A stretch of 64,000 bases of DNA, taken from assembly GCF_900215245.1 (NCBI RefSeq), contig NZ_LT907842.1:2852001-2916000 (forward strand), read 5' to 3'. Below the pieces are notes generated by a model. That model was not told the origin of the DNA. It made no database searches and saw only the letters and a list, made by a program, of their open reading frames with translations. The first letter of the stretch is position 1; the number at the start of each line of letters is the position of its first letter. Below, in pieces: positions 25,174-35,900 of the stretch. Made by a program: the position numbers and the translations under genes. Origin of the DNA: Pseudomonas fluorescens. Lineage in GTDB: Bacteria; Pseudomonadota; Gammaproteobacteria; Pseudomonadales; Pseudomonadaceae.

Positions 25174-26112
25174 ATGGATTTCAAAGACTACTACAAGATA
25201 CTGGGTGTCGAGCCGACGGCTGATGACAAGGAAATCAAGGCCGCCTATCGCAAGCTCGCACGCAAATATCACCCGGACGTGAGCAAGGAAAAAGACGCCG
25301 AAGAAAAATTCAAGGACGCGTCCGAAGCCTATGAAGCGCTTAAAAGCGCCGATAAGCGCGCGGAATACGACGAACTGCGCAAATACGGCCAGCATGGCCA
25401 GCCGTTCCAGGGCCCACCGGGCTGGCAGAGCCGTGGCGGCTTTGGCGGTGGTGCGGGTACTGAAGACTTTTCTGACTTCTTCAGTTCGATCTTCGGCGGC
25501 CGTGGCGATGCCTTCGGTGGCGGCCAGCGCCGTCCCACCGGGCGCAAGGGCCAGGACGTGGAGATGCAACTGACGGTGCTCCTCGAAGAGACGCTGTCCA
25601 CCGAGTCCAAGCAGATCAGCTTCCAGGTGCCGCAATACGACGCTTCGGGTCGTCATGTCAGCAACACCACCAAGAGCCTGAACGTGAAGATCCCCGCCGG
25701 CGTGGCCGACGGCGAGCGCATCCGCCTCAAAGGTCAGGGGGCGCCGGGTATTGGCGGTGGCGCCAACGGCGATCTGTACCTGATCATCAAGTTTGCGTCG
25801 CACCCCAAGTTCGAGGTGGATGGCGAAAACCTGATCATCAACCTGCCTCTGGCGCCGTGGGAATTGGCGCTGGGCGCGGAGGTGGCGGTGCCAACCCTCA
25901 CCGGCAAGATCAACCTCAAGGTGCCGGAGGGCAGCCAGAACGGCCAGCGCATGCGCGCCAAGGGCCATGGCTTGCTGAACAAGGCCGGGCAGCGCGGCTA
26001 TTTGTTCGTGCAGCTCAAGGCCGTGATGCCCAAAAGCAGCGACGAGGAGGTCAAGGCGTTGTGGCAGGAACTGGCGCAGAAAGCGGCGTTCAACCCGCGT
26101 GAACATTTCTGA
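25174..26112 (+). CDS. cbpA: J-domain co-chaperone CbpA/DnaJ-like
   Basis: 312 residues from ATG 25174, where the J-domain starts [20 protein letters not shown]. The HPD motif that stimulates DnaK ATPase is at residues 33-35. A Gly/Phe-rich linker (~85-115: [20 protein letters not shown]) precedes two C-terminal beta-sandwich domains, with no zinc-finger CxxCxGxG motifs, so this is a class-B J-protein like CbpA. AAGGA is upstream, though rather far (~12 nt). The last codons ([10 protein letters not shown]) recur in decayed form after the first giant gene downstream. Confidence 0.92.
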   Translation: MDFKDYYKILGVEPTADDKEIKAAYRKLARKYHPDVSKEKDAEEKFKDASEAYEALKSADKRAEYDELRKYGQHGQPFQGPPGWQSRGGFGGGAGTEDFSDFFSSIFGGRGDAFGGGQRRPTGRKGQDVEMQLTVLLEETLSTESKQISFQVPQYDASGRHVSNTTKSLNVKIPAGVADGERIRLKGQGAPGIGGGANGDLYLIIKFASHPKFEVDGENLIINLPLAPWELALGAEVAVPTLTGKINLKVPEGSQNGQRMRAKGHGLLNKAGQRGYLFVQLKAVMPKSSDEEVKALWQELAQKAAFNPREHF

Positions 26113-26154
26113 GCCGCATAACTATCTAAGGCTTTTCAGCTATGGCTATTCGAT

Positions 26155-26174
26155 AGGTTGGTTTTTTCCAACCT
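26155..26174 (+). promoter_or_regulatory. Leader hairpin upstream of giant gene 1 (partly kept before gene 2)
   Basis: AGGTTGG-TTTTTT-CCAACCT forms a 7-bp stem with a T6 loop, 16 bases before the ATG. The matching region before the second gene (31395-31414) keeps the T6 core and a shorter GGTTT/AAACC stem. Shared flanks include ATTCGATAGG and CACGGATGGCCCG. Confidence 0.35.
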
Positions 26175-26190
26175 GCACGGATGGCCCGTT

Positions 26191-29100
26191 ATGTCAGAAC
26201 AACCCGTTACCTCAACCCCCGAAGGCACCTTCAACGCTGACCTTCGGGGCGTGCATTACGACTTCCTCAAGGAACGTGTACCCGCGTGGTTCACCCAGGG
26301 TTCCACCCAGCGCCAGGAAGAACTCGCCAACCATGATACGGAACTGCCCAGCTGGTACCTGACCGCCACGGCTCAGCAAAAGGCTGAGCTGGCCGCCCGC
26401 CATACCCGCTACCGCGAAACCTTGAACCAGGTGGACAACACCCTCGGCGACATCAAGGACGCGTGCGCCTTTGCCGAGCAGCCGCTTAAAGACGCAATCA
26501 AACAACGCTTCAACCTGGACGTGGACGTCAAGAACGTCTATTTCGCCCGCAAGTATCGGTTTAAAAGTCGCGACGACCTGTTCGGTGCGTTTGTTTTTGA
26601 GCAGCAGAACGACTCGGCGTTGAGTTATGAATACCGTGGTGTTTCTTTGCTTGAGGCCGCCTTGGCCAATTTCGCGCCCGACGAAGAGCACGTCAGTGCC
26701 TGCAACGATTGCCAGGTCATAACGCGCTGGAGTTCGTACGACGGCGAAGTCATCCCGACCTTTCACGCGGTCAATTCCCAGGCCCTGTCCATCGCGCCCC
26801 ATGAATTTGCCCAAGTGTGCCGCAGCCTGGACTTAGGCAATTTGTATCAGCAGCACATCAAGGCCATTGTCCAACCGGACGACACGGCCCAGCGCAGCGC
26901 ACTTGAAACGCAGCTGCAAGAGCACCAACGCCAGCAATTGGCGCTGAGCGCAGAGGTGGCGGCTCACCAGACCGAATGGGGCATCAGCGCTGACGCGTAC
27001 CGCATGATCAAACAGGTCATCACTAACCCGGCCAGTGCCACACTCGACGGTAAACCAGTGACGTTTGCCGCATTGAAGGTGTTTGGCAGTGTGTTGGTGG
27101 GGCCAGTGCTGATCGGCCCGGCGCGTAAAGGCAGTGACAGTGTCGAGCGCCTGGTCGTGTTCATCCCCAACGACCCACAGCAGCCGCTCAGGGAGTACGC
27201 CTCCAGTGCGGAGTTTATGGCGGACCTCAGGGCCCGCTTGCACAGCGCCTCGTATCGACGCTTCTTCAGCCGGTTCGTGCCCCAGCGCGAGCAGGGGGTC
27301 TTTTTTAAACAATTTAATGTGGTGTACAAGCCCGTCAACGGCGATGGCGAGGCGGGCGATTACCCGCTGGCATCAAGGCCGGTGAGGTTGCCGCTGGATG
27401 AGACGGCTATCAATGGCAACCTATGGGAGCAACTGCGCGCGGCCCAGGTGCGCAAAATTTTATCGGACGCCCGCGCCGTGGCGGTGCCCACCGGGGATGA
27501 GGACCGTCAGGCGCGTATGGAGCGACTGTCGAGCTATTTGGACGCGGTGATCAGCGTGTTCAACCTCGCCGCTTTCGTGGTGCCGGGGTTGGGGCCGATC
27601 ATGCTGGCGGTGGGCGCGGCGCAGATGTGCACTGAAGTGTATGAAGGCATCGAAGCCTACGAGCAAAGCGACCTGAAAACGCTGTGGGCGCACTTGTCCA
27701 GCGTAGCCCTCAACGCGGCGATGCTGGGGGCAGGCGCGAAGGTGTTGCCCGACATCAAATCGGTGAGCGCCATTGACCACCTCAAGCCGGTCACGCTGCC
27801 GAGCGGCGAACAGCGATTATGGAAACCTGATGTGTCCTCCTACGAATACCGTCAGCCGATACCTTCCGGCGTTGCGGTCGACGAACGGGGTCTGTACCAG
27901 GTCAACGGTACCTCGGTCTTGCCGTTGCAGGGCCGGCGCTACGCTGTTCGCCAGGACCCGGTGACCGAGGCGTACCGCATCGTCCACCCCTCGCGGCCGG
28001 AGGCCTATCAGCCGACCCTCACGGAAAATGGCGGCGGCCTCTGGAACCATGAGCTGGAGCGCCCGCAGACCTGGGAAGGCGCATCGCTGATGCAGCGCTT
28101 GGGCCCGTTGGCAGACGGTTTCAGCGATGCTGAACTGGAACAGGTGCGACGTGTCGCGGATGTGAGTGAAGATGTGCTGCGTCGTGTGCATGTAGAGGGC
28201 GAGGCGACGCCCGCGATTTTGCTCGACACCTTGCGCCAGTTCAGGGCGTATCGCGATGCGGTGAACGTTGCCGAGGGCATACGCCTGGGTTCGCTCAGCA
28301 GCGACCTTTGCGGCTATGCCGCGTCGTTGATGGTGGAGATGCCGAGGTGGCCTTCAAACGTGGCGATAGAGGCTTTTTCGAATGCCGCGTTGGATGGGCC
28401 ATCGATCAAGTACGGCAATGGCCAGGCGCTAGCGTCCGACACGTTGCGTATCCACCGTGGCGAGCTAATGAACGGGCAGTTGCCCAAGCGCGTTATCGAG
28501 TTTTTGAGTGAGCGCCAGCTCATGGACTTGGTGGGTCGCTCTGACGGCACGCCCGAATCACGCACCGCGTCCTTGCGGTCACGGCTTGAACAGCATGCGA
28601 TCAACGTTCGTTCGCGTCTGATGAAGAGTATCTACCTTGAGCAGCAGCCGCCGTCGGACACCGCGATCATGCTGGTCCAGAACCAGTTCAGCTCTATACC
28701 CAGCGGCCTGGCGCGAGAACTGCTGGCAGACGTGACACCGTCCGAACGGGCGACCATGAAGCGCACCCAAAACCTACCGTTTCGCCTTTTGGAGAAAGCC
28801 CGACTGGCACAACAGCAGATGCGCCTGAGCCACGCCTATGAAGGGCTCTATCTCGATGACATGGCCAACAAGGACACCGAGGCCCTGCTGCTCAATAGCC
28901 TGGCCAACGTGCCTGGCTGGAGTAATGGCTTGCGGCTGGAAGTGCGTGAGGGACGATTGGAAGGTGAGTTGCGCGCCAGCTTTGGATCGGCCGATGCCGC
29001 CGAACGCAAGGTGTTGGTGCGGGTGGACGAGGGGCAGTATCAAGCCAAGGATGAACGAGGGCAGGACCTGCATGGCATCAACGGCTTGTATGGGTCACTG

Positions 29101-31296
29101 CAGCATGCGTTGCCCGACGCTCATCGCAATGCAATCGGTTTACCTGACGTGGGGCAGGGCGAGCAGCTCAAAGCGTTGATCACCGAAAAAGCCCTGTCGC
29201 GCGCGCAATTGCGCAACGTGTTAGGCATGCAGTCGAAAAAACAGCCGCGCTATCCGACATTGTCGGCCGCTGGTCGTCGAGGCTATCCATTATCCGGGCG
29301 TGGGGGGAACGTGTTGGACCAGATCGTTCGAGAACGCATTCTGTCGCTTTACCCCGATTTGACCGTGGACGAAGTCGTTGCCCTGCGCCAGCGCCAAGGT
29401 TGGTTCGATGAGCAGTGGCTCAAGCGCCTGGAGCGAGAGCGCACGGACTTTAAGTCGACGATGAGCCGGTGGCTGTCCACGCACACGGAAGGGGTCGAGC
29501 CGTTCAGCGAAGCGGATCGCAAAGCCTTGAAAGCCAAGCGCGCCATTTATGACACCCTGCACGACGCACTGAAAGAAGTCGGCCCGCGTCATTACGACGC
29601 TAACGGTCAATATGTGGGGCAGAGAATAGAGTGGGTCGAAGCCGACTTGCAGCAGCAACCGCGTACGCTGCCGGACCTGCCGGCCAATTTTGACCGCGTC
29701 ACTCGATTAACACTGATCTCCAGCCATGTGACCGATGCTGATATCGGCCGTTTGCTCGTCAACTTCCGTGGCTTGCGCGTGCTTAGCCTGGATGGCGGTG
29801 AGTTGACCGAGTTGCCCCGGGCCATTGGTGATATGCCGCATTTGCGCAGCCTGGATCTGGCAAGCAATTTGATCACGTTGAAGCCCGCAGACGTTGTGCT
29901 GTTGGGTAAGGCCGTTCGGCTGGAGGCGCTGTCCTTGAGAGACAACCCCCTGGAGCGGGCACCGGATGTCAGCGGTATGAAGAATCTGCGCACTCTGTGG
30001 TTGAGCAACACCGGCCTTCATGAATGGCCCGCCGGAGTCTTTCGCGTTCCGCGCCCGCGTGACTTCAACCTGGACCTGAGGGATAACCCAATCAACCGGG
30101 TTCCGGTGTTTGCTCCGGGTTCAGACAATGCCCTGATTGTCGCGCGAACCTTACTCAGTCGCGAGAGGTTGGCTACCCCCGATCTGCTGGCGCAATTCAA
30201 GCAGTACATCGAAGCGGCGGGTTACGACCCGGAGCGCCAGTTTCCTGCCCGGGGTGAATTTGATCGTCGTTTGTGGAACACCGGTGTGCCGCAGGACGAG
30301 TGGCGCTCCAAACAACGGCTATGGGACCACCTTGAGCAGACATTCGGCTCCGAGGGTTTTTTTAATGAGTTGCGCCTGCTCAGGCGTTCGGGGGATGCAA
30401 AGGTCGATAGCGGCCGGTTACTGCCGGAGTTGACTGCAAAGGTCTGGCGAATGCTGGAAGCCATGGGCGAAGACGCCGAGTTGCGTGACGAGTTGTTCCG
30501 TATGGCGAGAAATCCCTCGGCCTGTGTGGACGCGGGCGCTCAGCTGTTTAATGCCATGGGTGTTGAAGTGCTGCTGCGCGCTGCGTATGAAAGTGAAGAT
30601 GCCAGTGTCGTGCAACGGAGTGTGTTCAACCTGGCCAGAGGCAAATGGCGATTGGATGAGCTGAGCAGGATTGCCCATGACCGGGTCGAGCAGCTCAAGG
30701 CGCAAGGCGTGCAGTACCCGCAATATGACGCCGCCGGGGCTCCGATTATTCAGTACGGTGCCGATGGTCTCGAAATTCTGCCGATAGATGAGGTTGAAAT
30801 TTATCTGGCCTATACCGCGCCTTTGGCCACTCGATTGAACTTGCCGTGGCAAGCCAAAAGCATGGCGTTTCGCGAGGACTATGTCACAGCGCAGATGGTC
30901 GAAAATGCGTTCAAACGGGTGACGGCACTGGAGCAGGGTGAACTGCTGCGGAGCAATCTGCTGGAACAACCCATGTGGGTCGACTATCTGCAACGCGCCC
31001 ACCAGCAAGCGTTTTCGTCGGTACGCGACAAATTCGAAGCGTTGATTGACCTGGAAACGGCCTTGGCGAAGTGGCTCGATACGGGCGCGTTGTCGGCGCA
31101 GGCGCGCGAGGCGCTGCGCGCAACCATCCAGCGTACATCCGCGCTACTGGGGCGCACGGGCCCTGCGAGCCAACCGGGGTATGTGATGACCCAACAGGAA
31201 TACGACAGGGCGTTTGCCAGTATCGATGCGCAGTACCAGCGCCTGCTCAGTACCTTCACCGATCAGGCGATCAGCAGCCTTTTACCCGCGAATTGA
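26191..31296 (+). CDS. Giant LRR protein with NEL-type E3 ubiquitin ligase domain
   Basis: 1701 residues from ATG 26191 (MSEQPVTST). Residues 1-~900 match the large N-terminal region of Pseudomonas 'dermonecrotic toxin domain/DUF6543' proteins, with one hydrophobic segment at ~453-486 (AAFVVPGLGPIMLAVGAAQM). Leucine-rich repeats of bacterial L-x-x-L-P-x type span ~1190-1310 (LTELPRAIGDMPHLRSLDLA). A NEL domain follows (~1370-1660): the catalytic Cys is C1445 in C-V-D, then KWRLDELSRIAHDRV and IDEVEIYLAYTAPLATRLNL (~1530), as in IpaH/SspH. In host cells NEL enzymes build ubiquitin chains through a Cys-thioester. No signal peptide, secretion genes or hrp box is present, so delivery is unknown. 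Paralogue of the next gene. Confidence 0.88.
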   Translation: MSEQPVTSTPEGTFNADLRGVHYDFLKERVPAWFTQGSTQRQEELANHDTELPSWYLTATAQQKAELAARHTRYRETLNQVDNTLGDIKDACAFAEQPLKDAIKQRFNLDVDVKNVYFARKYRFKSRDDLFGAFVFEQQNDSALSYEYRGVSLLEAALANFAPDEEHVSACNDCQVITRWSSYDGEVIPTFHAVNSQALSIAPHEFAQVCRSLDLGNLYQQHIKAIVQPDDTAQRSALETQLQEHQRQQLALSAEVAAHQTEWGISADAYRMIKQVITNPASATLDGKPVTFAALKVFGSVLVGPVLIGPARKGSDSVERLVVFIPNDPQQPLREYASSAEFMADLRARLHSASYRRFFSRFVPQREQGVFFKQFNVVYKPVNGDGEAGDYPLASRPVRLPLDETAINGNLWEQLRAAQVRKILSDARAVAVPTGDEDRQARMERLSSYLDAVISVFNLAAFVVPGLGPIMLAVGAAQMCTEVYEGIEAYEQSDLKTLWAHLSSVALNAAMLGAGAKVLPDIKSVSAIDHLKPVTLPSGEQRLWKPDVSSYEYRQPIPSGVAVDERGLYQVNGTSVLPLQGRRYAVRQDPVTEAYRIVHPSRPEAYQPTLTENGGGLWNHELERPQTWEGASLMQRLGPLADGFSDAELEQVRRVADVSEDVLRRVHVEGEATPAILLDTLRQFRAYRDAVNVAEGIRLGSLSSDLCGYAASLMVEMPRWPSNVAIEAFSNAALDGPSIKYGNGQALASDTLRIHRGELMNGQLPKRVIEFLSERQLMDLVGRSDGTPESRTASLRSRLEQHAINVRSRLMKSIYLEQQPPSDTAIMLVQNQFSSIPSGLARELLADVTPSERATMKRTQNLPFRLLEKARLAQQQMRLSHAYEGLYLDDMANKDTEALLLNSLANVPGWSNGLRLEVREGRLEGELRASFGSADAAERKVLVRVDEGQYQAKDERGQDLHGINGLYGSLQHALPDAHRNAIGLPDVGQGEQLKALITEKALSRAQLRNVLGMQSKKQPRYPTLSAAGRRGYPLSGRGGNVLDQIVRERILSLYPDLTVDEVVALRQRQGWFDEQWLKRLERERTDFKSTMSRWLSTHTEGVEPFSEADRKALKAKRAIYDTLHDALKEVGPRHYDANGQYVGQRIEWVEADLQQQPRTLPDLPANFDRVTRLTLISSHVTDADIGRLLVNFRGLRVLSLDGGELTELPRAIGDMPHLRSLDLASNLITLKPADVVLLGKAVRLEALSLRDNPLERAPDVSGMKNLRTLWLSNTGLHEWPAGVFRVPRPRDFNLDLRDNPINRVPVFAPGSDNALIVARTLLSRERLATPDLLAQFKQYIEAAGYDPERQFPARGEFDRRLWNTGVPQDEWRSKQRLWDHLEQTFGSEGFFNELRLLRRSGDAKVDSGRLLPELTAKVWRMLEAMGEDAELRDELFRMARNPSACVDAGAQLFNAMGVEVLLRAAYESEDASVVQRSVFNLARGKWRLDELSRIAHDRVEQLKAQGVQYPQYDAAGAPIIQYGADGLEILPIDEVEIYLAYTAPLATRLNLPWQAKSMAFREDYVTAQMVENAFKRVTALEQGELLRSNLLEQPMWVDYLQRAHQQAFSSVRDKFEALIDLETALAKWLDTGALSAQAREALRATIQRTSALLGRTGPASQPGYVMTQQEYDRAFASIDAQYQRLLSTFTDQAISSLLPAN

Positions 31297-31314
31297 AACA
31301 GGGATATTGGCAAG

Positions 31315-31350
31315 GTGCCGGCGGCATTCAATGCGCTTGAGTATTTCTGA
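31315..31350 (+). pseudogene. Decayed fragment of the cbpA 3' end
   Basis: After the first giant gene's stop, the frame reads ...PAAFNALEYF-stop, against [14 protein letters not shown] at the true cbpA end. At DNA level 25 of 31 bases agree (26082-26113 against 31320-31351), and similarity resumes further downstream toward the next gene (CTAAGGC, ATTCGATAGG). It is best read as a duplication footprint that included the tail of cbpA. Confidence 0.65.
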
Positions 31351-31431
31351 GAAGGCGATAAATACCTAAGGCGTCACCGCAAGTGCCATTCGATAGGCTG
31401 GTTTTTTCAAACCCGTCACGGATGGCCCGAT

Positions 31432-32976
31432 ATGTCAGAACAACCCGTTACCTCAACCCCCGAAGGCACCTTCAACGCTGACCTTCGGGGCGTGCATTAC
31501 GACTTCCTCAAGGACCGTGTACCCGCGTGGTTCACTCAGGGTTCCACCCGGCGCCAGGAAGAACTCGCCAACCACGATACGGAACTGCCCAGCTGGTACC
31601 TGACCGCCACGGCTCAGCAAAAGGCTGAGCTGGCCGCCCGCCATACCCGCTACCGCGAAACCTTGAACCAGGTGGACAACACCCTCGGCGACATCAAGGA
31701 CGCGTGCGCCTTTGCCGAGCAGCTGCTTAAAGACGCAATCAAACAACGCTTCAACCTGGACGTGGACGTCAAGAACGTCTATTTCGCCCGCAAGTATGGG
31801 TTTAAAAGTCGCGACGACCTGTTCGGTGCGTTTGTTTTTGAGCAGCAGAACGACTCGGCGTTGAGTTATGAATACCGTGGTGTTTCTTTGCTTGAGGCCG
31901 CCTTGGCCAATTTCGCGCCCGACGAAGAGCACGTCAGTGCCTGCAACGATTGCCAGGTCATAACGCGCTGGAGTTCGTACGACGGCGAAGTTATCCCGAC
32001 CTTCCACGCGGTCAATTCCCAGGCCCTGTCCATCGCGCCCCATGAATTTGCCCAAGTGTGCCGCAGCCTGGACTTAGGCAATTTGTATCAGCAGCACATC
32101 AAGGCCATTGTCCAACCGGACGACACGGCCCAGCGCAGCGCACTTGAAACGCAGCTGCAAGAGCACCAACGCCAGCAATTGGCGCTGAGCGCAGAGGTGG
32201 CGGCTCACCAGACCGAGTGGGGCATCAGCGCTGACGCGTACCGCATGATCAAACAGGTCATCACTAACCCCGCCAGTGCCACACTCGACGGTAAACCTGT
32301 GACGTTTGCCGCATTGAAGGTGTTTGGCAGTGTGTTGGTGGGGCCAGTGCTGATCGGCCCGGCGCGTAAAGGCAGTGACAGTGTCGAGCGCCTGGTCGTG
32401 TTCATCCCCAACGACCCACAGCAGCCACTCAGGGAGTACGCCTCCAGTGCGGAGTTTATGGCGGACCTCAGGGCCCGCCTGCACAGTGCTTCGTATCGAC
32501 GCTTCTTCAGCCGGTTCGTGCCCCAGCGCGAGCAGGGCATCGTTTTTAAGCAATTTGATGTGTTGTACAAACCCGCCAACGGCAATGGCGCAGCGGGCGA
32601 TTACCCGCTGGCATCAAGGCCGGTGAAGTTGCCGCTGGATGAGATGGCAATCAACGGCAACCTATGGGAGCAACTGCGCGCGGCCCAGGTGCGCAAAATT
32701 TTATCGGACGCCCGCGCCGTGGCGGTGCCCACCGGGGATGAGGACCGTCAGGCGCGTATGGAGCGACTGTCGAGCTATTTGGACGCGGTGATCAGCGTGT
32801 TCAACCTCGCCGCCTTCGTGGTGCCGGGGCTGGGGCCGATCATGCTGGCGGTGGGCGCGGCGCAGATGTGCACTGAAGTGTATGAAGGCATCGAAGCCTA
32901 CGAGCGAAACGATCTGAAGACATTGTGGGCGCACTTGTCCAGCTTGGCACTCAATGCGGCGATGCTGGGCACCGGC
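31432..32976 (+). repeat. Direct repeat: copy 2 of the giant-gene N-terminal coding block
   Basis: The first ~1545 bp of the second giant gene are nearly identical to 26191-27735 with a constant 5241-bp offset and no indels. The few changes include K-E to K-D, T-Q to T-R, Q-P to Q-L and Y-R to Y-G, plus a short cluster at 32538-32646. After residue ~515 the two proteins diverge sharply. The upstream flanks are less alike than the coding block, which suggests gene conversion. Confidence 0.9.
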
Positions 32977-35900
32977 GCGAAGGTGTTGCCCGCAATCAAA
33001 TGGGCGAGCATCGTCGACAACCTCAAGCCGGTTACGCTGCCGAGCGGTAAACAGGTGTTGTGGAACCCGGATATGGCGCCCTATAAGGTGCCGGTCAACC
33101 TGGGGCCAGACGCCCAGCCAGACGCATTGGGCCTGTATCAGCATAACGGGCAAACAGTGTTGCCCCATGAGGGTGACTATTATCAGGTTCGGCAAGAGCC
33201 TGACACCGGCCAGTACCGGATCCAGCACCCCAATCGGCCGGGGGCGTATGAACCGCAACTGGAACATAACGACGCCGGCGCCTGGAGCCATGAAGTCGAG
33301 GAACCACTGACCTGGGACAAACCGACCCTGATGAGGCGCCTGGGGCTGGAGCAGCGTGGGCTTGGCCGCGAAACGCTGGAGCAGGCCCGGCTGGCCAGCG
33401 GCGTCGAAGAGGACACATTGCGCCAGACCTTTGTGGAGCATGAGCCGGTACCCTTGCTGTTGGAGGATTCGATTCAGCACTTCAAGGCCCATCAGGCGCT
33501 CACGACCTTTGTTGAACAGATGCGCAGCAGCGACCCGGCCATCTACGCCAAGGCTGATCTGGCGCTGCAAATGAACATGATGCGTCGCCGAGGCATGTTG
33601 CCGCAAAACCTCGGTTTTCGCGTGCTCGGCAGCGGCGCCAGGGTACTCTGGGAAACGGAGCCGCACACCGCGACGCGGGTGGTCGTTTTCAACGATGACC
33701 AACTGGCGCGTGGCGAGTTGCTTAAAGAGGTGTTGAACACCTTGCAAGGCGTTGACCCGACGCTTAACGACATCCCTGGAAGTGCCGAAGACTCACTGCA
33801 TGTGCGGGCGGGCAAGCTACGCCAGTACCTGGGCGACACGGTGGACACCTATAAAGGCCCACTGGCGGAGGAGCGCTACCGGGCGTTGACCGCATCGGCT
33901 GATCCCGATGTGCAGCGACTACAGGCGGACTATCCGGATTTGCCCACCTCAATGGCGGCGCACTTGCTCAAGAGCCTGAGCACCGAGCAAGTGCAGACCT
34001 TGCGCAATACCGGGCTGCTGCCCGAAGCACAGGCCGAACAGGCGAAATGGTGTGAACAGGAAACTCGCGTAGCCCGTGCTTATGAAGGGCTGCAACTGGA
34101 CACTCTGGCGAACCTCGACAGCCAGCGCCTGGCGTTGCGCACACTGGAAACCTTGCCCGGTTGGCACCGTGGGACACGGGTGGAACTGCGCCAGTATTCA
34201 TCGCAGGGGCTGCTGCTGGATGCGATTGGCGCCCCGGAGGGAATGGCCAGGTCCCTGATACAGATGGATAACGGTTTGTTCCAGGCGACCCAGCCGCGGG
34301 ACTTCTTTGCTGCGACCTGGGACCTGTTGTCTGCCACTGAGCGCCAGGCCCTGGGGTTCACCGACGCGCTGCAAATGAAAGCTGCGATTGCACGAGCGCC
34401 GCTGTCACGAGCGCAGCTGCGTACGGTGTTGCTGGAGCACCCGGTGCGCAAACCGACCGTGGACCCTACGCTGCGCCTGTTGGGCGGTGGTCGTGGTTTT
34501 CGGCAACGGGTGGCCGGTGTTTTTGCTCCTTCAGAGGCGTCGGTAAAGGCCCGGATCCATAAGTTGTACCCCGCGATGGGAGAGAGCGAGGTCACTGCCT
34601 TGATTACCTCATTGGGTGCGGATGTGCGAGGTGGGCTGACGCTTCGGGAAGCTGAGCTCAAGACGCTGGAGAGGGACTTGAAGGTTTGGGTTAAGGCGAA
34701 CACACCGCAACCCGCTGCGGGCCCGGTGGATGCCCGAGCGTCTGGCATCGCCCGGCAGATCTTGAGTCATTGGCAGCGTACGGCTGAGGGCCCCATGCGG
34801 TTGCTGATGGATGGCGCGATGGAGCTGCCGACACTGAGCGCCGATTTCAGCTCTATCGAAAAACTTGAGCTCGTCGGCGTCAAGTGGTCGGGTAGCGCTG
34901 ATGTTTTCCTTACAAAGTTCACCCGTCTCAACGACTTGGTCATCAGCCGGTGCAGGCTGACCGAGCTGCCCGGCGCTATTGGTGCAATGAACAATCTGAC
35001 GTCGTTGGACCTGACGTCCAACACCCTCCGCTTAACCCCACACAGCGCCAGGACACTGAGTACCCTGGGCAACCTTGAAACGCTTTACCTCGCCAATAAC
35101 CCGCTGAGCATTGCACCGGATGTGAGTGCCATGCCTCGGTTGAGACGCCTGAACCTGAGGAATACGCAGCTGGATGCGTGGCCAGAGGGACTGCGGGCCC
35201 GCGCGGGGATGGAGGTTGTCGACTTGAGCCATAACCTTTTACGCGAAGTGCCCGAGGAACTCCTCAACCCGGCAGATGAGCAGCTAGAGGCGAGTGCCCA
35301 ACTCAATGGCGTCACCCTGCTTGAGGGCAATCGATTTGCGGCTGATTACTGGCAGAAATTTGATGGTTACTGGCAACGTGTGAATCAGGCCCTACCTGAC
35401 TTGGTGAAAAGCGCCCGTGATGGCGCATTTGACAGCGGTAACCCAAGGCTCGAAAAACTCCGACGGCTGTACCCAAACAAGCGTACGCAAGAGGCCAGAA
35501 AGTGGGTCTGGAGCTTGGGGGCCGGTGCCGACGCAGAACTGGACAGGCTCGAACAAGCGTTCAACACCTTGCAACAGCAGTTGAATGCCTGGGCGTTTTC
35601 GGGGGGTGGCGAACACCAACGCTACGTTCGTGCGGGCCAGCGACAGGTCAACGCAGGCGGCCTTGAGGACCGCTATCAGGCTCAGCAGCGTATTCTCGCG
35701 TGCTGGCGACGCGAGACCCCGCAAATGCTTGCCAATGACGGAGAGCAGATTGGCGTGGAGCTGGACCTGAGCGGCCTGATGTTGCCGAGCCTGCCGGACC
35801 TGGACGTTGATTTCAGCCATGTTGGCTCGCTGAAATTGAGCAACATGGGGCTCAGCGCTTCGCCGGAAGGCTTCCTGACACGCTATCGGCATCTGCGGTG

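Noticed and set aside
26113..26190. hrp box (type III secretion promoter) upstream of the giant genes
   Set aside because: No GGAACC-N15/16-CCAC motif was found before either gene, so type III control cannot be claimed.
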